From Loripinus fragilis (taxonomy: Eukaryota > Mollusca > Bivalvia > Lucinida > Lucinidae), in the NCBI GenBank assembly GCA_964019695.1, contig OZ026515.1, forward strand, positions 129,168,849-129,232,848: a stretch of 64,000 nucleotides of DNA. The letters run 5' to 3'. Shown here piece by piece: positions 1 to 11,379 of the stretch. The notes beneath the pieces were generated by a model. The model did no database searches and was not told the origin of the DNA. It saw nothing but the letters and a program-made list of their open reading frames with translations. A program made the translations under genes and the position numbers. The number at the start of each line of letters is the position of its first letter. Positions within the stretch are counted from its first letter, which is position 1.

Positions 1-880
1 GTTATGTCGCCACACGGAAAACGGCGTATGATGAAGACTCGAACCAACCAACCTATGCAGAAATATAGGTGTTCATACAAAGCCTTTAAATGGAGAAAGC
101 ATTCGCAAAAACGAAAGTTGTGGGTCTTTTTACAAAATGAAGGCAGAGAAATGTACTACTCTGAATCATGAGAGTTCTGCGGACCAGTTGTTCATATTTC
201 ATATTTAGAAGTCGCCATTTTCATTTTCAGTTTTCATTCCAAATCAATGAGTGTACGCGAGCGTCTAACCTGTAAGACTGAATGTACGTACATGTATTGT
301 CTTGTCTATTTGTCTGCTGCATTTTCGAGGGTTCTAAGAAAATAAGAACCTACATCATGACCAAAAACGAAAGCTGCGATATACATTGCTCTGTTACGTT
401 GTAGGGTTAGCCGTCGGTAGTGAACAGAAGTTGTTTTTTTGTTATGATTCCTCGGACCCAGTGGGTCCGAGTATGATTCCAATCAAGACAATCGTCATAG
501 AACAAGTCCGACGTGACATCTCTTCCTTAAAGCAGGCCTATGTAAAGTTGGCCTGTAACCGGGTGATATCGCCGGGTATATCGCAAATTGCATGTGAGTC
601 GGTTGAAACGGCAATCCGGACTTTTATGTTTGGTTGTTTATTTTCAATCTTTCACCATGCTATTAAGAATGTTAGTTTAATTGAAAATACTGATCAGACA
701 TTCAGCCTGTATTTAGGCTAAAAGGATAAACAGAAATTCCACCCTCTTTGGCAATTTTCGCATGTTTTTGGTCCCGTTTTTCGATCTTCAGAATTTCATT
801 TTATTAGTTCGTACAGTCCAGTTTCTCAGAAATATAATTTTTATTAGTTCGTACACAGCAAAAAATAATTATTTTTTACT
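1..880. other. Unassigned stretch, no gene seen
   Basis: I recognise no protein or RNA gene here. A 111-codon open frame at 386-721 (+) has no family resemblance I know. A short hairpin lies at 451-471 (CTCGGACCC over GGGTCCGAG). The 11-mer TTAGTTCGTAC occurs at 803-813 and 843-853 and inverted at 881-891, so a small fold-back element probably sits here. Confidence 0.5.
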
Positions 881-1375
881 GTACGAACTAATACAAGATT
901 TACCGTACTTAATAACAATAAGCTGCAGAAAATGAAACATTTTGTGGGATATCCTTCACCTACATAGTTACCATAGCAACACAAAGTAGTATGTTTATAA
1001 AAAATCAAGTAAATCGGTTGCTAGGCAACCAAAATAAAGGATATGCATATTTGGTTAATCTTTTATAGCATTTTATGTAACGCTAAGATTGTTTAGTAGA
1101 AGAAATTATATCAAGAGGTTATATTCTATCTATGAGTGAAAATAAAATTCTTTCAATAACCGTGGGTATTCAAAAAATAATGTAAACGTGGCCATGCGCC
1201 TTCAAGTCTTTCCACAAAACATCCCGTTACTATGGCAACAAATCGATCACAAACATATTGTTTATATTCCTAAATTGCTAAGATAGCATACTATCATTAT
1301 GGTGAATTTTAACTAAATGCACACACAGGTTTTTATACTATGAAGAAAGTCTCATTCTTTATTGGATGACCCTCG
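880..1375 (-). mobile_element. Truncated mariner-like non-autonomous element
   Basis: The stretch is homologous, in reverse orientation, to about 500 bp of the fuller copy at 36038-36954. Its outer end reads GGATGACCCTCG and is followed by TA at 1376-1377, as expected for a mariner-type TA target. The other end is missing. No transposase frame is visible. It carries three RFX X-box-like palindromes at 967-980, 1017-1029 and 1226-1239. Confidence 0.65.
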
Positions 1376-1502
1376 TACTAACTGAGCCACTGAGTTCCTC
1401 TATTTTGAAATTATTAATCACCCAGTTGATTATGAATCCAATTATACTGTACCTATCTTTTGTCTGGTTTGATGCTTTACGTCCAAGTCAACTGCTGTGG
1501 TC

Positions 1503-1962
1503 ATGTGATCATGTTGAGACGTCAGTTCATTTAACCACACTTTTTCCTGGGCAGGCTCGACTATTATTAAACTTTTTTCGTGCTCAACTCAACTGAGCAT
1601 GAAATTTCAGATGCTCATAAAAGCTAAAATGCTGAAAAATATAGACTTTTCTTGTTTTCAAACTCTGAGATGCTAATAAATGTTAAAATGCCAACAATTG
1701 TTGACGTTTTAAGATTTATGAGCATGATAAAGTTCATGCTCAGTTGAGCTGAATATGGAAAGTTTTATAACCGTGGGGCCAGAACTTTGTGCCCATACTT
1801 TTGCTTGTAACTGACAACAAACCTTCTTGAATCAGCGGAAGGAGAATGGCTGTAGAAATTATTTCATGACCAATCTCAACAGAAGTATGGGGCCGGGCTG
1901 GGATCAAACTAACGACCCCTAGATCCGCAGTCAGACTTGTTACCGAATGGGCTAAGTGGAAA
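1503..1962 (-). mobile_element. tRNA-derived SINE (family B), split by a MITE
   Basis: The parts 1503-1572 and 1781-1962 align with the uninterrupted copy at 26019-26253. Read on the minus strand, the far end resembles a tRNA head: a D-arm-like region, then the anticodon-side sequence, then a degenerate B box near 1900-1915. The body shares AATCAGCGGAAGG and the segment around TGTAACTGACAACAA with the other copy. The gap between the halves is filled by a fold-back MITE. Confidence 0.65.
1573..1780. mobile_element. Fold-back MITE (GGCCC/GGTTATAAAA family) inside a SINE
   Basis: It contains GCTCAACTCAACTGAGCATG near one end and a matching inverted segment near 1735-1755, then TTTTATAACCGTGGGGCC at the right end. 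The second copy at 37163-37408 has both terminal repeats. The left terminus here is degraded. Its removal restores continuity of the SINE, so it arrived after the SINE. Confidence 0.65.
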
Positions 1963-2261
1963 GTCTGTACCTTTCTTTTTGAATCATTAGATAAAGAAAT
2001 ACAACTTTGTTTTTATCCTAAGTAACCAGTGACACCTCATTATATACATGTACAATGTACCTTGCTGACTTTATAGTATGTAGCTTTATGGAAAATTCCA
2101 TTGGCCTGAAAAGGTTTAAAAACCTACCTTATGTTTTCCCTGTAGTAAACCCTGCACCTCTTGTGGCAAAATTCTTCCGTGGCTGTCAAATATTTTTCTA
2201 TCTGATGTACAAGGGACACTGTCATAAACATCTGAAAGGGGTATAGGTCTAAATAAACAAC

Positions 2262-3002
2262 AAATTTAGCGTATATTCAGTGAAATTGTAAATATTTTCT
2301 TACTTATCAGTTTTAACATATATGTTTTATGTGCTCAAAAGACTTGTCTCACTATTTAGACGATTCTTTTCAGTACTCACAACATTATCGTTGGCTAGCT
2401 CGTCGCTCAGGAGTCAAAACCTCACATATTTCAGGAAAGACAAAAAACTGATATGTTTTGCTAAAAGTGACCAATATTGATGAAAGTCAGACATGAATAT
2501 ATTTAGCAACACCCAAATGCATTGAAGTTGCAATTTTGATCTTATGATAAAGAATTCATACCGTTTTAAGGGTTACAACAATTTTTTTTTAATTTTCACT
2601 CGACTAACGCCCTTTGAGAATTTTTTGCAAGCAAAACATTGTATCTTGGTAGAACTGTTGCCTTTCTGTATGCAAACAATAACCCAAATGTTCGTATCTC
2701 AATAAAATATTCGTATTTCGAGATACCATAATTTGACGAGATACAATGTTTTTGGAGGCATTTCCATCAGCCAAATGAATTACGACTTTTCATCACATGC
2801 ATTTTAAGGGGGTTGGAATTGGCCTATCGGTAGGAAAATTTGACAGAATGTGCGTCATATGGTTGGTATTCCTGTGTTACTAAAAAGGCATTTTCAAAAA
2901 ATCGGACTTACGAGGTTTTGACTCCCAAGTGATGATATAATACAGTTTGTGTTGAGAAATAAGAAATGTATTTGGTACACACTCTTAACTTTTTAGGCCT
3001 GA
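2262..3002. mobile_element. Copy of the AGGCC-CAGATAAG fold-back MITE, interrupted
   Basis: The left part (2262-2400) has the family's ATTTTCTTACTTATCAG and the GTCTC hairpin core. The right part (about 2937-3002) has GAGAAATAAGAAATG and ACACTCTTAACT. The two halves match the ends of the intact copies at 4987-5174 and 34363-34533. About 530 bp of unrelated sequence separates them. Confidence 0.6.
2408..2926. mobile_element. Inverted-repeat insert within the MITE
   Basis: The sequence GGAGTCAAAACCTC at 2410-2423 recurs inverted as GAGGTTTTGACTCC at 2912-2925, bounding about 520 bp. The interior has no usable open frame. I see no clear target duplication, so the exact ends and the class of the element are unresolved. 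Confidence 0.5.
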
Positions 3003-4330
3003 AAAAAGGAAAGAAAAACATTGCTAACATTGCATGATACATGAATAGACCTGTGTTCATTTACCTGCCTGCACCCAAAACATTTTCATAAACAATTTCC
3101 TTTGTGACTCATCTTTTTCATTTTTGTGAGTCGCAGGACTTGATAGAATTTCAGAATTCTAAAGGAAATGTACATGCAGCCCTCCACTCACTATTTTATA
3201 TCAAAGACTCACTGTTATTGGATTCAAGAGTCCCTGGGACTCGAAGAAATAGAGGATCTTACATGAGTGCTCTTGTTTTATTGAATTTATTAGAGTTGGG
3301 GAAAGAGATAAAATGCAAGGCTTGCAGAGCATTTTATCTCTTTTTCGCAACAAAGTTAATAAATTCAATAAAACAGTAGCAGGAATGTTAGACTCTATTT
3401 ATCATTTGACATAAACATTACTTTGAAATCTCATTTCTTGCTTAAAAATGATCATTTTGTCATTATGTACGCAATATTGTTTATGGACATCATAACGTTT
3501 CCCGAAAATCTGTAAACCACAGGTGGTTTATTGATTTTATAATTCCAACTCAATGCTTTTATCGTTTTTTCGGAAATTTTGATTGGTCCGTTAGCAAAAT
3601 TAAATTGTTTTTACACTTCGATAAAAGCCCATGCGTAGGAATATTTGATAACTGCCTTGATATCACAGTGGTAGATTGTGTTGGTAATAACGAAATGTAC
3701 ATCAAACTATATAACTTTCACCAGATTAAATATAGTTAAGCGTGTTCTAAAGCTTATTTAAAAGCCCTTACGCTGAACATGGTTGTGCACCTTTAAAGCA
3801 TCGGGGGAACTCTAAGAAATGAACAGGATGGGGAGTTATGTGACGTCACTTAACAAACGGTCACGTCATTGAAGAGAATTGTCATCAAAACCATGTCAAG
3901 GCTCACATCAACACGAAGTTTGAACTTGTCAAATCGCACTTTTAAAATTGATGCTAAGTTCGGAGATTTAAGGCAGGACTTGTGAAGGCAAGTGCTTCGA
4001 TCCGAGGCCCAATCCTTGCCGTGGTAGGGCCTTTCAATGAGCCCAGCAAGCTGTACGTATATTTGACATAGGAAAACATTTCCAAACTAAATGGAGTTGT
4101 TTTGAGCCCAATCAGCTCATACTCACATATTCGCCCCAAATAGGATGCAATTTTAATCATTAGATCTATTTAGCAAAACAAAGTTTGAACTGACAGAATT
4201 TTCAAGATGGATGACCGATCGTTCATAGACAGCGGTTATGAACTATTTTTCTTCAGTGGGCTTTTAAATTTGAAATTTTGTCAACAACCTTTTACAAATG
4301 TGCTGTTTTGTTCCAAAGTTGGAATTATAA
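3003..4330. other. Unassigned stretch with one perfect-stem palindrome
   Basis: No gene recognised. A fold-back sequence lies at 3274-3375: the arms contain TTTTATTGAATTTATTA and AGAGATAAAATGC, each with its inverse, around a roughly 10-base loop. The short open frames nearby have no family resemblance. Confidence 0.5.
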
Positions 4331-4483
4331 GGAATGAAATTTAATTTTTTGGTTTTTATCGATGTGTAAACTCCGGCGAATCACTCACAAATTTAACATA
4401 AAGCCCTCCGGGCTTTATTCAATTTGTGAGTGATTCGCCGGAGTTTACACATCGATAAAAACCAAAAAATAAAATTTCATTCC
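4331..4483. repeat. Near-perfect 153-bp palindrome
   Basis: Two arms of about 75 bases are almost perfectly complementary around the loop at 4407-4409. The outer ends read GGAATGAAATTTAAT and its inverse. The inner stem is AAAGCCC over GGGCTTT. Such a structure would extrude as a hairpin and is typical of a fold-back MITE with very short loop. Confidence 0.85.
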
Positions 4484-4741
4484 TATAAATGCATGGTGAC
4501 TAGTAAGAATATTGAAATTTTGCATGGAGTAAGTTTGACTTCCATACTTTCCAGATAAGCAAATAACAAAGGTGCGGATGCACAGACTAGTCTCCTTCTT
4601 TGTTGTTTGCGTGCAACGAACTCTAGCATTGGCCTGTCTGCGATTCTCTTGAGCGTCCTGTGCTACATATACTTGTGCTCAGGTGAGCTACATTCAAAAG
4701 GTCACTCTTCAGGTCGAGATACCATACATTTAACATATAAG

Positions 4742-4976
4742 AGCCTCGACATGAGATTTCCAACAATGTGGTATGTGTGACCAGCAAAGGCTCAGATCAG
4801 CCTGCACATACGCGCAGTCTCATCAGAGCCTTTGCTGGTCGCTCGAATATTCTATGACTCTTAGGCTACTAAGGGAACATCATTTAGGGTTTCTAAGCCT
4901 AAAAGGAGGCTGCACAGGCTCGTCTGAGTCTACACTTGTCAAAATGTCACATTGTTGGAAATCACAAGTCGCAGTT
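4742..4976. mobile_element. Fold-back MITE, GATTTCCAACAATGTG family, copy 1
   Basis: The terminal repeat ACATGAGATTTCCAACAATG at the left has its inverse CATTGTTGGAAATC at the right. The middle has the shared palindromic core with GACCAGC, CAGCCTGC and GCGCAGTCT. Three further copies are at 13430, 28937 and 43074. The open frame across it is not a gene. Confidence 0.85.
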
Positions 4977-4986
4977 AATATAAGTC

Positions 4987-5174
4987 AGGCCTCCAGATAA
5001 GAGTGTGTATTGAAAAATTATTTTCTTTATTTCTCATCCAAAACATATGTTGTGGGTACTCAAAAGAACCGTCTCAATGAGACGGTTCTTTTGAGCACCC
5101 AAAACACATGTTTAAATTAATGGGTAAGAAAATAATTAAACTTTTACGCAAATAAAATTTCCTTATCTGGGCCT
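4987..5174. mobile_element. Fold-back MITE, AGGCC-CAGATAAG family, best copy
   Basis: About 185 bp with terminal AGGCC and CAGATAAG on both sides in inverted orientation. The centre is a perfect hairpin built on CAAAAGAACCGTCTC and its inverse. Other complete or partial copies lie at 2262, 5337, 20395, 24293, 34363, 58168 and 59448. Confidence 0.85.
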
Positions 5175-5336
5175 ATGATAAGTTGAGTACAATGTAATTT
5201 TACATACATATCCTTGTTTCTACTTCTGAGTTGTTCATCTGTGAATCACTTATTGTGTCAGTGACATGGCTTACAACATCACCAAGCAGAAAACCCATCT
5301 GTAAAGAAAGAAAACATTGTAAGTAGCAGGACTTTA

Positions 5337-5515
5337 GTTCAGAGTGCGTAACAAAAATTAATTTTCTTATCTCTCAACCAAAACAAATGTTCTGAGTACT
5401 CAAAAGAACTGTCTCTTTGAGACGTTTTTTTTGAGCACCCAAACAAGTGTTAAAATTGATGGGTAAGAAAATATTTACAATTTTACACTGAAAATTTTTG
5501 TATCTAAGCCTATGA
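5337..5515. mobile_element. Second AGGCC-CAGATAAG MITE copy, in tandem
   Basis: Same orientation and structure as the copy that ends about 160 bases upstream. The core hairpin is imperfect (GAACTGTCTC against GAGACGTTTT). The right end reads TATCTAAGCCTATGA. Confidence 0.75.
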
Positions 5516-5687
5516 AGTAGACTGGCGCTATCCAGAGTGAGGCACGGAAGCTGGGGCTTCAACATCATATTGGCATCAATGTGGGGAACCCCTACTTTGT
5601 TGCTAGCAAACAAAAGCTCAGACCAGCCTGTACATCCACGCAGTATGCAGCACCTTTATTAATCGTTATCTGACAAGTTTTGTTTGT

Positions 5688-5875
5688 TTGTTTGATTTGA
5701 CTCTTTATGTCTCAGTCAACAATTTTTCAGCTATGTCAGGACAAGTCTTCCTGTGTTGAACCAGTACTAAGCAAGGATTAATGTGTCCTGCTTAAGGACA
5801 CAACACAGCGAAGCCGGTGAGGCTGGAACCCGCAGCCCTTTAGTCTCGAGGTCAAGCACTCTACCACTGCCCTCC
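5688..5875 (-). mobile_element. tRNA-derived SINE (family A), minus strand
   Basis: Read on the minus strand it has a tRNA-like head ending near 5870, with TAGAGTGCTTGACC in the A-box region. The conserved body follows (GTGTCCTTAAG, then TTAGTACTGGTTCAAC) and a tail of TTTG repeats on the plus strand. It matches copies at 25807 and 57421 but is more diverged. Confidence 0.75.
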
Positions 5876-6952
5876 CTATCTGAAAAGTAAAGTTAACTAG
5901 GTCAAGTATCTCTTGATTCTCCATTCATTTTGGTGGGCTTCAACATGATAAAGTTAATAAGCAATGAAAATGGGTTTAGTTTCTCCAAATTTGTTTTGTT
6001 TACTTTTGGTTTCACTATCAGAAAGCCAACTGACAATTAGTGGTAAGCCAATTATCATTGGTCATTTTCAGTGAACTGATTAATTGTATTCTCTTAAACA
6101 GTGATACCTCATATCCCGCTCTGGATCATCGAGGCGCTTTACGCACTCGGTGAAAACACAGGTAATTCTCCGTTATCCCAACGTATTTTGGTGAATTTAT
6201 ACCTTGCAATATCTTTAAAACTACTCAAAATTTTGCGCTGAAATTTTCAGTATAGATTAGAAATATGATTTTCTTTTGATAGATAGAGTGTTTTTAAAAT
6301 AATCAGACATATTTACGGACATATTATAGATTAAAATTTTAGGAATTTGAACGTTTTTTAATAAGCGTCTGGCATTATTTTCACCGACTATCTCTGCGGA
6401 GCTCTTCGGCGTGAGGTAACATAAAGCCTAAAATACCCGGATGACTTGTAACATAAAGCCTAAAATACCCGGATGACTTAACAATAGAATGGCGCTGGGG
6501 AAAAGCGCATCGCTCCTAAAGCGGACGCTACAACTGAGCTATCGAGGCGGTGATATCAACTGCAATGACTTTCCCTTTTTGAAGATTTTTGAGAAACAAT
6601 ATCCATTGTTTTGAGGTATACCCATACTCCAATTACCACCCACCCAACTCTGAATTTTCGAGATATTTTACATGACTGATGAGCAAGTTTTCCCGGAACT
6701 TGTCAAACAGAAAGGAAATTTTATCAGGCTGTCTCTTCAACCAAGTCCGAACGATCAGTCCGAAAGGTTAAGTAAAACTTCACTTCCATCCCACTTCCCA
6801 ATCTCAGTTACCTGGTCGCATAAGCTGACAGAATGGTCATAAAATAAGGAAGCAAGGACAGTCCCAGAGATGTGAACCGCCATTTTTCTCAAGGAAGCGG
6901 ATGCATTCGACAATTTTACTAACTCCCCAGCGGCAGATTATTGAGAATGCGG
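5876..6952. repeat. Unassigned stretch with a 32-bp duplication and tRNA-like head
   Basis: A 32-base unit containing AACATAAAGCCTAAAATACC is perfectly duplicated at about 6416-6480. At 6491-6551 the minus strand reads GCCTCGATAGCTCAGTTG, a tRNA acceptor plus D-arm-like sequence without a recognisable B box, so probably a SINE head or tRNA remnant. No protein gene is seen. Confidence 0.5.
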
Positions 6953-7012
6953 GTCAAATCGGCCTCGAGTCAAGTCGGCCTGAGTCAAGTCGGCCCGGGT
7001 CAACTCGGTCCG
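6953..7012. repeat. Four-copy 16-bp tandem repeat
   Basis: The unit GAGTCAAGTCGGCC and close variants repeat about four times. Nothing else is visible. Confidence 0.75.
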
Positions 7013-7270
7013 GTTATATCCTATATTGCCTACTATTTTCCCCGCTATTTTCATAAGGGATACCAGTATGAGGTATGTTTTATATATATAAAAATTTTCA
7101 GCAAAAGTTTGAGGAAATAATGTTTGGTTCTATCTATATTGCTGGTCTGTCTATCTTGTTTCACTCAACGGGCCTGACTTCATAACGATAGAAACAACAA
7201 AGAAAATGTAGCCTCTGATAGACAAAATTCAAATTAGAATTTAACGAGAGGCTAACAAGAAACATATATA

Positions 7271-10200
7271 CACCCAGTGGCCATAAGTGAGTTCCCAAAT
7301 CAGCTTACAAGAAATTGACAAAAATATGGTCTGAAACAATGGTCTTTTCTAGCCAATTAAGACGATTTCCCCAAATGATAATTGCCCTGAATAAATATTC
7401 AGGGTATATGTTTACGTCATCACCAAATTGTATGATGTCATCATCTGTTGCTATGGAGATATTGTGTATCACAAACATTGGCTCCATTTCTTCAAAAAAG
7501 ATAGCAGGTGTTGAAAAATTGATGTAAAAATGTCAGATTGTAATATTTTTTATTGAAAATTGGCAGAAATATTTGAAATGTACTAGAATACATTCTGTTA
7601 AAGTTCAAATTAGTATAGACACTGAAAATAAAATAGTGCAGAGCAGAGAACTGGACGGAAAATAATGCCATGAAAATTATCCGACTGCAGTATACTTTGG
7701 CTGTAAAAACAAACTAAATAAACAAATGCAGGAACAAGGGGTATGTATGTTTTATCTATCTTCCGATACGTCTTAACCCCCGAGGGGGACGTCAGACGGG
7801 TATTCCGGAATACCAAGTGCTGAGGGGGTTAGTTGAAATAAAGTGATAGAAAAGGTGGTGAGATGAGTTTGTACAGTGCGAGAAGGAGTGTTAGTATAGG
7901 TAAAAGATAAAACAGAAGCTGGTATTTAGGGGGACACATGAATTACCCGGCAGACAGCACCGCTAAACTGTGCCAGGGTGGGAAGGGTCGGTATGTTGGC
8001 AGGGAGGGCGTTCCAGTGGATAATTGTTCTAGGGAAAAATGTGAACCTGTAGTAGTCTTTGAGAGTCTGGATCTGTCTGTATGCTAAAGGATGTATGTGT
8101 CGTGATGTTCTGGTGTTTCGAACAAGGTAGTCTGATGCAGGGATAGCTACAAGGTCATAAGTGACCTTATACATCATCACGAGTCGGCTATCAATGCGAC
8201 GTTGGTCTAAGGGGCGCCAGTTTAGGTCCTTCAACATAGCAGTGACACTAGAGGTGTATCTATAATCTCTTGTAGCCCACCTTGCAGCCCTTCTTTGGAC
8301 TGCTTCCACTTTATTTATATCTGTTGTGGTGTGGGGATACCATACTGTTGAAGCATACTCCAACTGAGACCTTGAACAAGAGTTTTGTATGCTACTGATT
8401 TTAGGTCCTTATTATGGACCCGGATATTTCTTTTAAGGAAACCAAGAGTTTGGTTTGCCTTTTTTGTGGTGATGTCAATATGTTTGGACCATGAGAGGTC
8501 GTCCGCAATGGTGACCCCTAAGTACTTTGCTGCTGGGACACTTTCCAGCTCTACATTATGTAGAATGTACTTGGTGTTGAGGGGTTTTGCCTTTTTTGTG
8601 ATTTGAAGGACCTGACATTTAGAGGGGTTAAATTGCATATCCCACATCTTTTCCCATTGTTCGAGACTTGCTAGGTCTGTTTGTAGGACCTCGCTTTCTG
8701 TGGTTGAGCTGATTGCGAGGTATAAGGCAGTGTCGTCTGCGAAAAGTCTGACTCTGGATTTGACCTGCTCAGGCAGGTCATTTATGTATGCAAGGAAGAG
8801 GATTGGACCGAGAACAGAGCCCTGTGGGACGCCAGAGGAGACTGGGATTTTTTCTGAGTTAATTCCATTGATTACCACGGCCTGTTTTCGATTATCCAAA
8901 AAGTCCTTAATCCATTTTAGAGTGTCTCCTCTGATGCCATAATGGTGAAGTTTTAGAAGGAGTTTTTCATGGGCAACTTTATCAAAAGCTTTACTAAAGT
9001 ACAAAAGAATAAGATCAGTCTGTTTGCCCATCTGCATATTTTTGGCTAGTTCATCGATTAACATTATAAGTTGCGTCTCACAGGATCTCTTTTCTCGGAA
9101 GCCATGCTGCATTTCGTAAAATATGTCCAGTTCAGTGAAGTGTTTAACCAGGCTAGAAGCAACAATATGCTCCAGAATTTTGCACAGGACACAAGTCAGT
9201 GAGATTGGCCTGTAGTTGGATGGGTCAGATTTTTCGCCTTACTTGTAAATTGGGGAGACATTTGCTTCTTTCCAAATGTCTGGTATTTTTCCAGTATCTA
9301 TTGATCTCTGGAAAATAAGCTGCAGGATGGGTGCTAGTTCCTTATGTAATGTTTGAAGGACAATGGGTTTGAATTTGTCAGGTCCTGCAGCCTTGTGTGG
9401 GCTCAAGCCTTTAAGCGGCTTGTCGATGCCTTCAGCAGCTATGCTTATGTCAGGCATTTTTGGATGGGGGCTGGGCTGAAATGGTAGGTTGGCACCAGAG
9501 TCATGCAAATCTTGCAGTGACTTCTTGGCAAGGGACTTTAAACTTATGGGGGTTTTGGGGCTAAACACTGACTGAAACTGGTCATTTAAGGCATTTGCTT
9601 TTCCTACTTCCGTTAAAAGGGTTTGACCATCCTTCTTTAAGGGAGCAATGCCATTTGAGTCCTGTTTGGAGTGCTTGAGCAGGGAGTAAAGCTTTTTGGT
9701 TTTGACCTTAGGGGGTTCCCCTACATCTTGGCCAGGAATTTCGTTGTTTAAGCCTTAGATGTCCCCTAAGTATTTTTCATAGGCTTTTTCTGAAACCCGC
9801 CTGACTAAATGCTTATAATTTAGGAATTCACTTTGGTCAATAAATGTTCATGGATATAAGCTGTGGTTGGATCCTAAGAAAATCTGCTAATTTTCACTGC
9901 CATTCCTGATATTGGTGCCACAAGCAGCATAACCAGTGATATAATATTTGTGTAGCAATTATTTTCAGTTAGAAGTACCATTTGGTATTACATTTTTACA
10001 GAACATTTACTTTTTTAAGAAGAACAATCCTATGATTTTGTATGAAAGTTTTGGTACCCCCTCGTAAAGCAAATTTTGGCCAAGGGGTTAGGTATTGCTG
10101 GGTGCTGTCTTTTCGATTTGAAAGATTGAAACATTTAAAGACTAATTGCTTCAAACACTCATATAAAGACCCTAGACAGACTGATGCTTGTTGCTAAGTT

Positions 10201-10659
10201 ACCATGTGGATTCATTCAATAATTTAGATTTTTTGGTCAGGGGTACAAATACCCCACCCACCCCTAATTTGACGGAGAATAAATTAGGAAGATGTGAACA
10301 CATCTTGTTCACGGCTCAGAATAAAATTATATTAGCATCATTGTCACCAAAAATATATAGAAAATGAGCAATATCTATAGACATGTAAAAAGGGAAGAAG
10401 TTTAAAACCCACATCAAATTTTCAAACTGTGTCAGAAATCAGGGGTGGTCGAAATGAATAACACCCACAGAATCAAGGTGATATTATTTCTATAATAAAC
10501 TAGCATTCTTAAGTTGAAAAATAGTAAATAGTGATATGTTCAAAATTTCAGATAATTTGCATTCCTCGTTTTCAAATTATACAAAGTTCAAATGTACTTA
10601 AATTTTTGCAAATGAGACAACGTTTGCCATTTTGGGAACTCACTTATGGCCACTGAGTG
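7271..10659. mobile_element. 3.4-kb inverted-repeat element, TA-flanked, with nested LINE
   Basis: The left end (7271-7299) begins CACCCAGTGGCCATAAGTGA and the right end (10631-10659) is its inverse over about 29 bases with one mismatch. Both are flanked by TA (7269-7270 and 10660-10661). This fits a Tc1/mariner-type element. No transposase frame is visible in the flanks of the LINE (7300-7740 and 9850-10630). The interior is mostly occupied by a LINE fragment, so this is either an old element carrying a later insert or two end copies that happen to face each other. I prefer the first. Confidence 0.6.
7926..9845 (-). pseudogene. Non-LTR retrotransposon reverse transcriptase, dead and 5'-truncated
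   Basis: The minus strand encodes a jockey/CR1-like reverse transcriptase. The endonuclease domain is absent; recognisable coding starts near 9845. Visible motifs are AAGPD near the palm start, GVPQGSVLGP, FADD (the catalytic motif) and KYLGV in the thumb side, followed by a C-terminal region to the stop at 7926. At least four lesions are seen: a TAA at 9755-9757, a TAA at 9239-9241 after SPIYK, a one-base loss near 8370 that splits the C-terminal part into another frame, and a tyrosine codon (TAC, 8999-9001) where the family's motif A has catalytic aspartate. The plus-strand frames across it are shadows. Assignment to the superfamily is firm, the clade is not. Confidence 0.93.
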
Positions 10660-11379
10660 TATTTGCGTCGCTTACTCTTATTTTTTTTTTAGAAAAAAGA
10701 GTGAATAAATCAGCGGTATAAGACCTTGCTTTGATCAATTGCCGTTTTTACAAATGCAATGGTCAGAAAACGATAATTGCCTTGTTTGCAAGATATGGGG
10801 GGTCGGTGATAGACAAAGTGTGAAGATTTTTATTTGGTAACCTGGTTTATGACAATCAAGTGGCAAGTTCATCTCCCACCAATTTGATAAATAAAGAGCT
10901 TAATTGCAACTGTTTAATGTTTATCTTTGATTTAGTCTGAGTGATTATACACGTACAGAAACTAAAACATATTCTCGGGACCGCACTTCTGGTTAGCAAC
11001 AGTTGTCAAGGCTCGCCGAATATGACAACGACGCCATTTTGCTTTTTATCGATATTTTGTTTTTTGCGTTTTCCGCAAGATAATCTTCAATTTTATCCTG
11101 GTGATAAAACTTTTGGGATAATCAGAACAATCGAGTTTAACAGGGCTGAACCCACTTGATACAGAACTAGTTTTCACTGCGCCATTTTGGGCGAGCAAAA
11201 TGGAGCTTTTTGGTACATAGTACCACGCATAATGCTCCTTACATACACCGGAGCCATGATTTGATTCTCGAATTGTGGCGAACTTTCCCGAATGCAGGGA
11301 AGAATGACCGCTAGACTGTTACACTGACCTCGTAGGTAAACGAGGAATGACTAAAAAAATCCAGCTGTTAAGTTTTTAG
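10660..11379. repeat. Unassigned stretch with a dispersed repeat at 11098-11300
   Basis: The segment 11098-11300 has a homologue at 37872-38067. Shared stretches include AGGGCTGAACCC and CATAATGC near the middle. Function and class are unknown. No gene is seen in the rest. Confidence 0.5.

Noticed and set aside
386..721. 111-codon open frame
   Set aside because: No recognisable family, no splice or start context, and a hairpin lies within it. Could not be supported as a gene.
8385..8942. Plus-strand frames of 73 and 80 codons
   Set aside because: Shadows of the reverse-transcriptase pseudogene on the opposite strand.
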